Shown here in pieces: positions 15,474 to 24,300 of a stretch of DNA of 26,378 nucleotides. This DNA is from Prasinococcaceae sp. CCMP 1430 (Eukaryota > Prasinodermophyta > Palmophyllophyceae > Prasinococcales > Prasinococcaceae), in the NCBI GenBank assembly GCA_013416795.1, contig RQSC01001236.1, forward strand, positions 123,402-149,779, read 5' to 3'. Numbering within the stretch: position 1 is the first letter of the stretch; each line of letters starts with the position of its first letter. The notes beneath the pieces were generated by a model. The model was not told the origin of the DNA and did not search any database. It was given only the letters and a program-made list of their open reading frames with translations. Made by a program: the position numbers and the translations under genes.

Positions 15474-17546
15474 TCAGAGCGACGCGCGCGACATGGATAT
15501 ATTGGTGACGTCAAGCTCTCGGCGCATCTGCGCCTCGTCCCACGTGTGGTACGGCAGGCCCTCGGCTTCCAGAGCGCGCTCTGCGACCTGACCCCAGTAC
15601 TCGCTGCACACGACCGGATGGCCGAGCGAAAGCGCCACCGACCGCAGGCGCACGCTGAGCAGCGCCGCCATAACCAAATTGTCTGCGGCCTCCTCTAGCG
15701 GGTCGGTCGAGTGGAGGGAGTCGATGAACTGTGCGCGAGCCGAGCCGCACGCGCGCACACCGACAGACACAGGAGTCAGGGCCCAGCCACGCACGCGCCA
15801 ATCTCCGCATGCGAGCTCGCCAACTCACCTGTTGTATGTTCTTGTCCCCCAGAAGATCCCTACCGTACGTGTCATACCCGAAACGGCAGAGCTTGTAGCA
15901 GACGTCCATGTCCATGTGCTTGGACTTGTAGCCGCCTACGCGGCAGAGGCGCAGCACGGCGTCACGGTCGCCGCGCGCGATGGCTGCGTACAGGATGCAC
16001 GCCGACAGGCGCTCGCCGCGCGTGAGCTGCTTGGTGGCGCCAAAGTCGATCAGTCCCACGCGCCCGTCGGGCAGCAGCAGGAAGTTGCCACCGTGCGGGT
16101 CCGCCTGGAAGCAGCCATCTATCAGCAGCTGGTGGCCGTGCACGCGCATGAGCACGTCCATGATGCGCGGGGCGTTGGGTGGCGGCATAGTTTGCCGCCG
16201 CCCGACCCGCCGCAGCCCAAGCGGGCGCGCGAAAGCCGCGTTGCACAGCGCGCCTCCTGCGTTGTGCACGGCATCACGCGCGCGCAGCCAGGTGGCGTAG
16301 GCCGCCACGCGCCGCGCGGAAGGGCCCTCGTAGCGAGGCGCGACGCCACGCTCATCAAGCTCGCGTCTTTTTCGCGCCTCGAACTCCGCCAGCGTCACGC
16401 CCTCACGCGCGGCCACGCCGCGGGCATAGTCACGCACACCGTCAACAAGCTTGGGTCCGGGTAGCATTTCCATCACAAGCATGCGGCGCGTGCACAGAGG
16501 GAGCTCGGGGCGCGGCACGGCCACCTCGCGTGGGAGGAAGCCGCCCTTGGTCAGATTGGAGCGCACGCTGGCGAGGTTCTCCGCCTCGCGGCGGTAGTCG
16601 AACTCTCCCTCCAGCGACCGCGTGAGCTCGTCGAGCATGATGAGCTGCTCGGGGGCGAACATCGCGCAGAAGGTGCGGATTGTCGACATGTCAAGCGCGA
16701 AGCTGCGCTCTGCGTCTGGATATTGCACCTTGACTGCGACCTCGCGTGTCCTTCCCCCCGTGGTGGTCGGCCGAAGCGTGGCGCGGTGCACCTGCCCGAT
16801 CGACGCCGATCCCAGCGGCTCCTCGTCAAACGACTCGAAAAGATCCATCGGCGCAACGCCCGTCTCTTCGCGCACGGTCTGCAGGACGTCCGCCGCTGGC
16901 CGCGGCGGCACGTCGTCCTCGAGCTCGCGCAGCTTGTCGCTCCACGCCGCCGACAGGTTGGCCGTCAGGCCGGCGCCCATTTGGCCGTACTGAGCAACGC
17001 ACGGGTCAGCAGCGACGTCGCCGGGGAAGCAGGATGCAGGGCGCCAGAGCACCGCTGCGAGCACCAGCTGCGATTGTGGTGTCTCGCGCGAGATGAGCGC
17101 GCGGGGATGCTCACCTTGACGTACATGCCCTTGAGCTCCTTGAGCATGTCCACCACGCCATCGACGTACTTTCTGCACGTGCGCGAGCGCGCGCGGAGCA
17201 GGCGTGGGTAGGGATGGGGTGGATGAGGGCTTGCGTCAGCGTGGCGCGCGCGGGGCGCACGGGAGCGCGCAAGTGGCGAATGCGTGCGATGGCATGTCCT
17301 TCTCGCTCACCTATCGAGCGCGTCCCACTCCGACTTCGCCTCCTCTTCGCTGGCGGGTGGGAAGTACTTCTGCTTCTGCTCGACGTAGCGGTAGTGCGCA
17401 ACTGCGGGGCCTGCGGTGAGATACAGTCGCGCGGCGCGCGCCGCGCCGTCGCGGCCTGCATCGTCGGCGAGCGCGTACGCCGTGCTCGCCGCGCAGCCAA
17501 CGCCGGCGAAGCTCACGATGGCGCCGCGCAGCAGCAGCGTAAGCAT
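15474..17546 (-). CDS. ABC1/ADCK/UbiB-family atypical kinase
   Basis: Four exons on the minus strand, 17546-17311, 17172-17115, 16989-15829 and 15728-15474, join in frame to give 569 aa. The GT-AG introns are 138, 125 and 100 bp. The N-terminus (MLTLLLRGAIVSFAGVG) is hydrophobic and could be a transit or membrane-anchor segment. Family motifs in order are KYGQ at 98-101 (the KxGQ motif, created by joining exons 2 and 3), PLGSASIGQVHRA near 155-167, VAVK near 185, GEFDYRREAENL, the catalytic loop DPHGGN at 395-400 (usually DPHPGN), and DFG at 413-415. An Ala/Arg-rich insert of about 40 residues precedes the catalytic loop. Relatives (COQ8/ADCK, plastid ABC1K) are atypical kinases or ATPases of quinone and lipid metabolism in mitochondria or plastids. 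The exact subfamily is unclear. The gene is convergent with the DNL gene. Confidence 0.9.
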
Positions 17547-17808
17547 GCCGCTGCCTCGCCGTCAGGCCAGGCAGGCACCCCGCCCACTCCGAGACCGCGG
17601 GAGCGACCCTGGCCCCGCTCCGCGCGGCAGCCGGGCCCCAGACTCCGACCCCCCTGCCTGCGTCCCGCCGCCCTGGCCACCCGCCACGCGCTGAGAGACC
17701 GCCCGGGCTGCCCCGCGGCGCTGCGCCGGCAGCGCACCAGCGGGCGCGCGAAGTGGCGCACCGGCGAGCGCGCAGCCAACTCTCGCCGCTGGCGCTAAAG
17801 TATACTGT

Positions 17809-17824
17809 AAACCCTGACCCTAAA
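17809..17824 (-). promoter_or_regulatory. Telomere-like boxes upstream of the ABC1 kinase gene
   Basis: In gene sense the site reads TTTTAGGGTCAGGGTTT, about 265 nt upstream of the ATG and next to an AT-rich GTATACTTTA stretch. It resembles the paired boxes in front of the DNL gene, in the same orientation. Confidence 0.4.
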
Positions 17825-17921
17825 AGCTCGGAACGGTCGGAACCGCTGCTGCTGAGGTAGGGCGCGCCCTCGCGCGGGTGTGGCTGGGGCGGCGAGGCGG
17901 GAGTGTAGGCGTTCTCGTAAT

Positions 17922-17926
17922 TTACA
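17922..17926 (-). terminator. TGTAA poly(A)-signal candidate of PPIH
   Basis: On the minus strand TGTAA lies about 52 nt past the stop codon at 17980-17978. Confidence 0.5.
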
Positions 17927-17977
17927 GGGTGGGGGAAGGGGGCAGGCGGGGGTAGGGGGCGCCCAGCGTGGCCGCGA

Positions 17978-18822
17978 TCAGAGCTCGCCGCACTGCGAGA
18001 TGGTGCACGGGTAGCGCGGCTTGTTGGTGCGCGCGTCGCAGCTGACGGCCTCGAGCTTGCGCACGGTGAGCATGCCGTCGCCGACGACGCGGCCAAAGAC
18101 GACGTGCTTGCCGTCGAGCCAGTCGGCCTTGGCGAGTGTGATGAAGAACTGGCAGCCATTGGAGTCGGGGCCCGAGTTGGCCATCGACAGCAGGCCCGGG
18201 CCCGTGTGCGTAGCCAAGAAGTTCTCGTCCTCGAACTTGCCGCCCGGACCGCCGTAGATGCTGAACGCGCCGGTGCCGTCGCCGTTGACGAAGTCGCCAC
18301 CCTGCACCATGAAGTCCTTGATAATGCGATGAAAAGAGCAGCCCTGCACGCGTTGGACGAGGCGGATGGGAAGGGCGTGTCGAGGGAAGATGGCGCAGTC
18401 AGCAACGAGAACAACCCCAGGCCGGCGCCCCCGCGGCGCCTCCCGCGCTTGTTGGCACCGACTTCGCGCTTGTGCACAGTTCACATCGGCACCTGCGCCC
18501 CGCCCGCAAACCCACGCACACTGGAGCGTGCGCGCACCGCCAGCAGGGTGCCCCGCCCGCCTCCGCCGCGCGCGCACGCCACCCCACCTACCTTGTACCC
18601 CATCGGCACGCCACCGCGCCGGTGCTCGCCCGTGCACAGCTGCCGGAAGTTCTCGCACGTCTTCGGGCAGACGTCGGCGAAGAGCTCAAAAGCGACGCGC
18701 CCGCCGGGCGTGCCCGCGAGAGCGACGTCGAAGAAGACGATTGGGTTTCCCGCGACGGGCGGCCGCTCGTGCCACACCACCTCGCCTTGCGGCGGCGGCG
18801 GCGGCGGCGGCTCCGCCGGCAT
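17978..18822 (-). CDS. PPIH: PPIH-type cyclophilin (peptidyl-prolyl isomerase, U4/U6 snRNP-associated)
   Basis: Two exons, 18822-18592 and 18343-17978, join in phase 0 across a 248-bp GT-AG intron and give 198 aa. After a Pro-rich N-terminus the protein is a complete cyclophilin domain: [46 protein letters not shown], then [20 protein letters not shown]. Active-site residues equivalent to CypA R55, F60, Q63, F113 and W121 are present (R83, F88, Q91, F144, W152). The GVPMGYK segment, the short loops and the [10 protein letters not shown]-terminus match PPIH (USA-CyP/CypH) more closely than CypA. PPIH binds the 60K/Prp4 protein of the U4/U6 and tri-snRNP and acts in pre-mRNA splicing in the nucleus. 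The ATG at 18822 is the first in frame; upstream codons would begin at GTG. Confidence 0.92.
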
Positions 18823-18924
18823 CGCGGCGCCCCGCGACGCCGATGCGCCGGGCACGCGCTGTGGCGCGCCCTACCCAAAACTCTCGGTCGCCGCCCAACC
18901 AGCGAGGGTTTAAGGTTTAATGTG

Positions 18925-18937
18925 TAGGGTTTATATA
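18925..18937 (-). promoter_or_regulatory. TATA box fused to a telo-box, PPIH promoter
   Basis: In gene sense TATATAAACCCTA combines a strong TATA element with AAACCCTA, about 105 nt upstream of the ATG. It is followed by TTAAACC and TTAAACCC copies. This is the clearest core promoter in the window. Confidence 0.65.
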
Positions 18938-18970
18938 CAGTACAAAACGTTTAAAACGCCCTTCAAATCA

Positions 18971-18975
18971 TTACA
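18971..18975 (-). terminator. TGTAA poly(A)-signal candidate of the P450-like gene
   Basis: On the minus strand TGTAA lies about 91 nt past the stop at 19068-19066, only about 34 nt before the TATA/telo-box of the next minus-strand gene. Confidence 0.5.
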
Positions 18976-19065
18976 CGCTCGAGTGGTGTGTCAGCACTGA
19001 CACTGCAACCGTCGCGCCGCGACGTCCGGGACGGTGTGCGGCAGGAACGCGCGCTCCTCTGTCGC

Positions 19066-20406
19066 TCAGGAGGGCGCGGAGAGACGCGTGAGCGTGAAGA
19101 CGTCGCTCGTGACGAACGACTCGCCAAGATCGAGCTTATCCGGCGCGACCGAGCACTCCCAAGCAGCTGCTGCGTCGCCTCCCGAGCCAGCCGCGCCCGA
19201 GACGACCGCGAAGCGCTTGAGGTAGGCGGTGAGCATCGCCAGGGCGAGGCTCTTCGCAGGGCAGTTGCGCGAATCCTTTGCCGAGTGCGGACACTTGGCA
19301 GGCTCGGCAAACGCGACTGACAGGCGCTCGTAGTCGGCGTCAGCACGTGACAGGCTGAAGCTGAATGCATCCTCCGACCACACTGTCTTGTCGAAGCCGG
19401 CTGCCGCCACCACCGCGGCTTCGTGCTCCGCCTTGCCGGGCTTGGGCGCAGGGTTAATCGCATTCACCTGAAAGGCCTGGGGCACGAAGCGCACCATCTC
19501 AAGCGCAAATGCATCGGCGTTGTCCTCAGAGAGCTTCACGCCACCGGGCGGCACAGTGCGTGCCTTGCTGTCTGCGGAGTAGAGCGTTGCCAGCGCCGAC
19601 TTGATGAGGGTGGGCACCATCTGCCCACCGGCAAAGACCATGCTGTCGAGGAAGCCGGACACCACGAGTTTCTGCTGGTCGGTCGACAGCTGGTTGTATC
19701 GCTCTCCAAACTTGGCCTTGAGCGCAGCGCTGAGCTTTGGCAGCAGCTTCGCACGACGGCGGGGCATACCCGCCACGTCAACGCCGGCGAGCAGCCCCAG
19801 TACGCGCGCTGTGATGAAGCGCAGCGGACCGGTCACAAGGAACGAAGGCGACAGCGCCGACACGAGCATGCCACGCTGCAGCTTGCGAAAGTCCTCGGCA
19901 AAGGTGCGATCGATGTCCATCCCGAAGTGCTGCTTGAATAGCAGCGTGGCGGTAAATTGGTCGATGTCCATTGGCTCAATGCGCTGGGTGTCTGTCGGCA
20001 GCGCGGCCGCGGCGGCAGCGGTGATGTCCGCCGCCACCCACGCGCCGTCGCCTAGCGCCTCGTCTAAAAAGGGTCGCACGACGGCGTGCGATGCCGAGTC
20101 TGCGCCTAGAATTGCTACGGGCGCGAGGCCCGCCGCTTTCAGCTCGGGCCACGCGGTGCCGTTCGCCAGGTCGTCTCCCAGGTAGTTGCGACGAGTCCAG
20201 CCGCTCGTGCCGCCTTCCTGCAGCCTGTCTGGCATTTCCTGGAGCCATTCCACGCACGCGGAATGCGTTATTGCGGCACGCGTCGCGTCGGGCGCCGCGG
20301 CGACGTCCGCATAGCCACCTTTGCATGGCTTCGGCAGCGCCTGCACCTTGCCGAGCGCTCCAGGCGCCGGCGTGACTGCTCCATTCCCGTCAGGCTCCGC
20401 CTGCAT
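19066..20406 (-). CDS. Cytochrome P450-like protein, CYP74-like (candidate)
   Basis: This intronless frame gives 446 aa from the first ATG (MQAEPDGNGAVTPAPG). The best landmark is the C-terminal SRNCPAKSLALAML with C382, 64 residues from the end. It has the placement of a P450 heme-thiolate Cys, and the Cys-x-x-Lys pattern is shared with CYP74 (CAGK). Near residue 250, SGFLDSMVFAGGQMVPTLIK resembles the CYP74 I-helix, which lacks the usual acid-Thr pair. AILGADSASHAVVRPFLDEAL near 95-115 fits the early P450 region in which CYP74 reads YLDP..H..LK. CYP74 enzymes rearrange fatty-acid hydroperoxides (allene oxide synthase, hydroperoxide lyase) without O2 or reductase. Similarity is by eye and the substrate is unknown. 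The frame stays open upstream through Arg-rich sequence with no ATG. The gene is divergent from the multicopper oxidase. Confidence 0.6.
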   Translation of the reverse strand: MQAEPDGNGAVTPAPGALGKVQALPKPCKGGYADVAAAPDATRAAITHSACVEWLQEMPDRLQEGGTSGWTRRNYLGDDLANGTAWPELKAAGLAPVAILGADSASHAVVRPFLDEALGDGAWVAADITAAAAAALPTDTQRIEPMDIDQFTATLLFKQHFGMDIDRTFAEDFRKLQRGMLVSALSPSFLVTGPLRFITARVLGLLAGVDVAGMPRRRAKLLPKLSAALKAKFGERYNQLSTDQQKLVVSGFLDSMVFAGGQMVPTLIKSALATLYSADSKARTVPPGGVKLSEDNADAFALEMVRFVPQAFQVNAINPAPKPGKAEHEAAVVAAAGFDKTVWSEDAFSFSLSRADADYERLSVAFAEPAKCPHSAKDSRNCPAKSLALAMLTAYLKRFAVVSGAAGSGGDAAAAWECSVAPDKLDLGESFVTSDVFTLTRLSAPS

Positions 20407-21357
20407 CGTGAAATCTATCCCCTGTCGCACCCAGGTTTTTGCGACCTCTTGTACTCGCTCGGCGTGGCGGCCCGTCGCACGCAAGCGCGACCGCTTGTCC
20501 GGCGCTCGCAGTGGCGCCCGTGCGGCGTCCGGCGCCCGCCTCTTTCTCGTGCGCCTCCCTTGGCGCCCGCGCCTGCCGCCCCGAGCCTGCGACCGCGCGC
20601 GGTTGAGGTTTACGGCCACGCGAGCGTCCTCTTGCCGCACGCGCCCAGCCGTCCCACTCCCTCGGGTCCCACTCACAGCCCCGCGCAGCGCCCCGGCACG
20701 CTCTTTTGATATGGATGTGACTTCATCAACCGGAGTCGGATTTGGCTGGAAGCTCGCCCTTGGTCTTGCGTCTTCCGGTCGAGCTGTCAACGCAGAATCT
20801 GCCCGGATCTGCGCATCGGTCGCCGCCGTGCGGCGCGGGCCTTGACACGTGGACCACGCGGCCACGTCACATAGGAACGCTCGAGGACCAGGCCACCACC
20901 TTGACTCTCCCGTGGGTGGCAGTGGCGGGCGTCCATGAGGATTTCACCTCTATGGCTGTGGCGGTGGCCGATCGCGTTCCCCCATTTTTCTGCGCGAGAT
21001 CGGATCATTGGATTGCTCAGTCTAATTACGCGTCGTGGCGGCTCGCAGAATGGGCGTGCAATGAATGCCCCGAGGGTGTGGTTGCTTCCGAATCATTGGC
21101 CGCATGAGCGACGTCCATGCCACGTGCTGCGCACGTGATGCGTGCAGTACGAGCGGATCCGACGGTTTGGGGGGAGGAGCGGGGGGCGTGCGATGCGGAG
21201 CGCCCGCTGGGCTGCCACACAGCGCGCAGCCGCCGCGCCCTGCCACCGCTGCCGCGGGTCCGGCGGGGCGACCGGCGATGCGGTCTGCGGCTGCGAAGCG
21301 GGCTGCCTGCGCCAGCGCCTTGAAATGCGCGCTCCTGCCGCGGCGGAGCTGCCGCTC
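20407..21357. promoter_or_regulatory. Divergent spacer between the P450-like gene (-) and the multicopper oxidase (+)
   Basis: This 951-bp region should hold both promoters. Its left part is an open, Arg-rich continuation of the P450 frame; its right part contains in-frame ATGs at 21193 and 21325 that could extend the oxidase. ATCATTGG occurs twice (21004-21011 and 21092-21099), each containing an inverted CCAAT. No TATA box was seen. Confidence 0.4.
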
Positions 21358-24300
21358 ATGGGGCAGGCGGACGGCTTCCGAGCAGCACGACCTGCACTGA
21401 CGGTATCCCGCTCGTGCCGTCTTGCGCTCCGTGGTCTTGCACTCCTTCTCTTGCGTTGCAGCTTGGCAGCTGGCAGCGGTCCCGGTGACGGCGTGCGCTG
21501 GGCGACCCGCCGCTCGCTCCGCGGTGGCCGCGCCGGTTTCTGCCTGGAATTTGGGGCCGGTTGCTTCGCGACTGACTGCCTTGACAAGCGCCTCGCCGTG
21601 GGGGTGCGAGACTGCTATGACCGCTCGAGCGAGCTGCTTCCCGTTGGTCCGGTCATCGACGTCACGTTCGGCGAGTCCGTGTCGATCAGGGTCGTCAACA
21701 GGGTGCAGTACACTGACTCTGGCGATCCGTCCTTCTACTCGAGCTTTCCCGGTTGCGAGCCTGGCGACGACATTGACCTGAGCGCGCTGCCGGCGAACGT
21801 GTCGGACAACGACTACCCGGGCATCTCCATCCACTGGCACGGCATTAACCAGAACGGGAGCCAGTGGTACGATGGGACGGCGTACTTCACGCAGTGCCCG
21901 ACGGTGTATGGCAACGAGCTCACTTACGATTTCGAAATCAACGATAAGCCGGGGACGTACTGGTATCACGCACACGTACAGGACCTGGCCAGCGATGGCA
22001 TGCAGGGCGCTTTGATTATCCGCGAGCGTACGAGCGGCGTGGGCACACCGGGCACATGCGAGGACGACTGGGATAAGAGCCTCACCAACGGCGAGCCTGT
22101 GCACGAGCTCGGGCCGCTGACGGTGATCGACTGGTACAACAAGTCCTGGCTAGCAATCCACAACGGCCTGTGGAATCCGGACTTCAAGCTGCCCCACCGC
22201 GCGCAGTCCCTCATCTTCAACGGCCGGGGCTTCGCGGCCGCTGCTGCCGGACGCGCCTTTGGAGATCGCGCGGGGCGCTACCTGCCGCTCGACCCGAGCG
22301 ATGCTGACTGCCCGCGCACAGAGTCATTCCAGGCAGCATTTACCCAGCTCACAGTGGAGCCCGGCAAGTGGTATAGGCTTCGTGTCATCAACCAGGGCAA
22401 CTTCTGGCAGCAGATGCTTGCGATCGATGGGCACAGCTTCTACGTGATCGAGGCCGACGCCGCGTGCGTCGACTGGCGCAGGCTAGGCGCCCGCAACTGG
22501 ATTCCAATCAACCTGGCACAGCGCTACTCGCTACTGTTCAAGGCGGACAACCCGCGTGGCGATCGACAGACATTTACTATCAGCTTCAGCACCACTTTCA
22601 ACCGACTTCATGGCATCCTCAACAAGGTGCTCTTCAACGTAACCTACGACCAAGTTGCGGCGCCATGCCAGCTCGGCGCAGACACCGCGCTCGTTGGCGA
22701 CAACGGCGAGGCGATATCCTGCTTTGACTACGTCGACACCGGTCCCGGCGGCGACCGCCTCGTCGGCCTGGGCTACGAGGGCGCTCTGCTGAACCCATCG
22801 GGCGTCGTGGCGCTCCGGTACACGACCTGCGACGAGCGCACGCACGAGCGCTGCGGGCTGATTGACACCTTGCCGCCAACGGCGCGCAACGTAGCCATGT
22901 CAGGGCCAGACGGCAAGCCGCTCCCGAGCAATAACGGGCTGATCAAGAAATCCCCGTCGCTGAACAGCTTGGTTTTCGACTGCGACGCGCACGGCCTCGT
23001 GGATGGCCGCGAGCGGCTGGGCTGCTTCCAGCTGGGTGACGGCCGGGATGCCACGCGCTACTTTTCTCCATTCCTCGCGCCAGTGCAGACGTGGCTCGCG
23101 CCCAACAGCAGTGAGGAGGCGCAGAAGGATGGCAAGCTCGACCAGGCGAGCGACTGTCTCTACTGCGACGGCCTCGACACCGACGCACAGGACGCATCGG
23201 TCTCGTACGTGCGTGACTCCTTCATCAACAAGCTGAGCACCCCGCTGGGAGTCCCCAGCGTAAGTTACCCGTACCCGCCGTTTCCGGGCGAGCCCTCACC
23301 GGGATTCGAGCTGGACATGACGCCGTTCCCCATGAAGGAAGGTCGCAAGCGCTGGATGCTCTCCGGCACGTCGTTCGACTTCAACCAGGATCCGAGTCTG
23401 TCCGGCGCTGGGCCGCTGCAGTGCTCGCCTCGTGCCGAGCAGCTCACGCTGCAAGCGCAGGCGACCGGGGACGACTGCGATGGAGCCGCCTGTTCGCCGA
23501 CGCCCACGTATTCCACCGTACCCTTCCGTGGCAGCCCCGGTATGTGGGATGCCTGGGGGAACAACGAGACGAGCGGCCAGGGAGGATGGGGCCAGGGCGC
23601 CTCCATGATCCCGTTCGGGACGACGGTGCAGATCACGATTCAGCAGAAAAGCTACAGCAGCAATCTGAACGCGTTCAACCCGGTGGGCTTCGAGAATCAC
23701 GTCTTCCACATGCACGGCTATCACTTCTATGTGCTCGGCGAGGGCCCGCTCAACGCCTCGTACACGCACTACAAGTATGACCCGCGCCACTGCCAGGACG
23801 GCACGCTCAACTGCAAGGACCCAGTGCTACGGGACACGTACAACGTGTGGCAGAACGGCTGGGCCGTGATCCGTTTCAAGGCTGACAACCCGGGTTTCTG
23901 GTTTTTCCATTGCCACATGGCGTGGCATTTGACCATGGGCCTCGCGACGGCGCTCTTCGTTGAAAGGACGACCGAGGCGCGTCAGCTCGAAGGCATCAAC
24001 TTCCAAGAGCTGGCGACGCTGCCGGACGACATTCGCGCAGCGGATCCGACAGGTGCAGGCGGCGGAACGGGCCAGCAGTGCCGCTTCTCTTGTCCACTGG
24101 CCACCGATGACAACGGCGCCCGCGCGGGCGAGGGCGATGAACAGCCCACCGTGACGCTCACCACGGATACCTCGGAGCCTCTCGTGGCTGGCAAGCGCTT
24201 CGCCCCGCCGCTGGAGTGGGCCATCAACGAGGGCTTCGACCCGACCCAGTTCAATTCGTCGCAGCTCCTCTCGAGCGGCACCGTCACCATCCAACTCATG

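Larger units (their letters stand above)
17547..17977. other. Intergenic region: ABC1 kinase promoter and PPIH 3' flank
   Basis: The 431-bp spacer holds the leader and promoter of the minus-strand ABC1 gene and, at its right end, the 3' UTR of PPIH. Telomere-like boxes are at 17809-17824. No coding sequence is supported. Confidence 0.5.

Noticed and set aside
16200-16290. Unspliced intron inside the ABC1 exon 3 (Arg/Ala-rich insert)
   Set aside because: The only acceptor-type AG positions would remove conserved residues (RVHGHQLLIDG) or give an intron far too short, and the frame is preserved. Treated as a genuine insertion.
17806-17810. Plus-strand TGTAA near 17806 as a poly(A) signal
   Set aside because: No plus-strand gene ends nearby; it lies in the promoter region of the minus-strand ABC1 gene.
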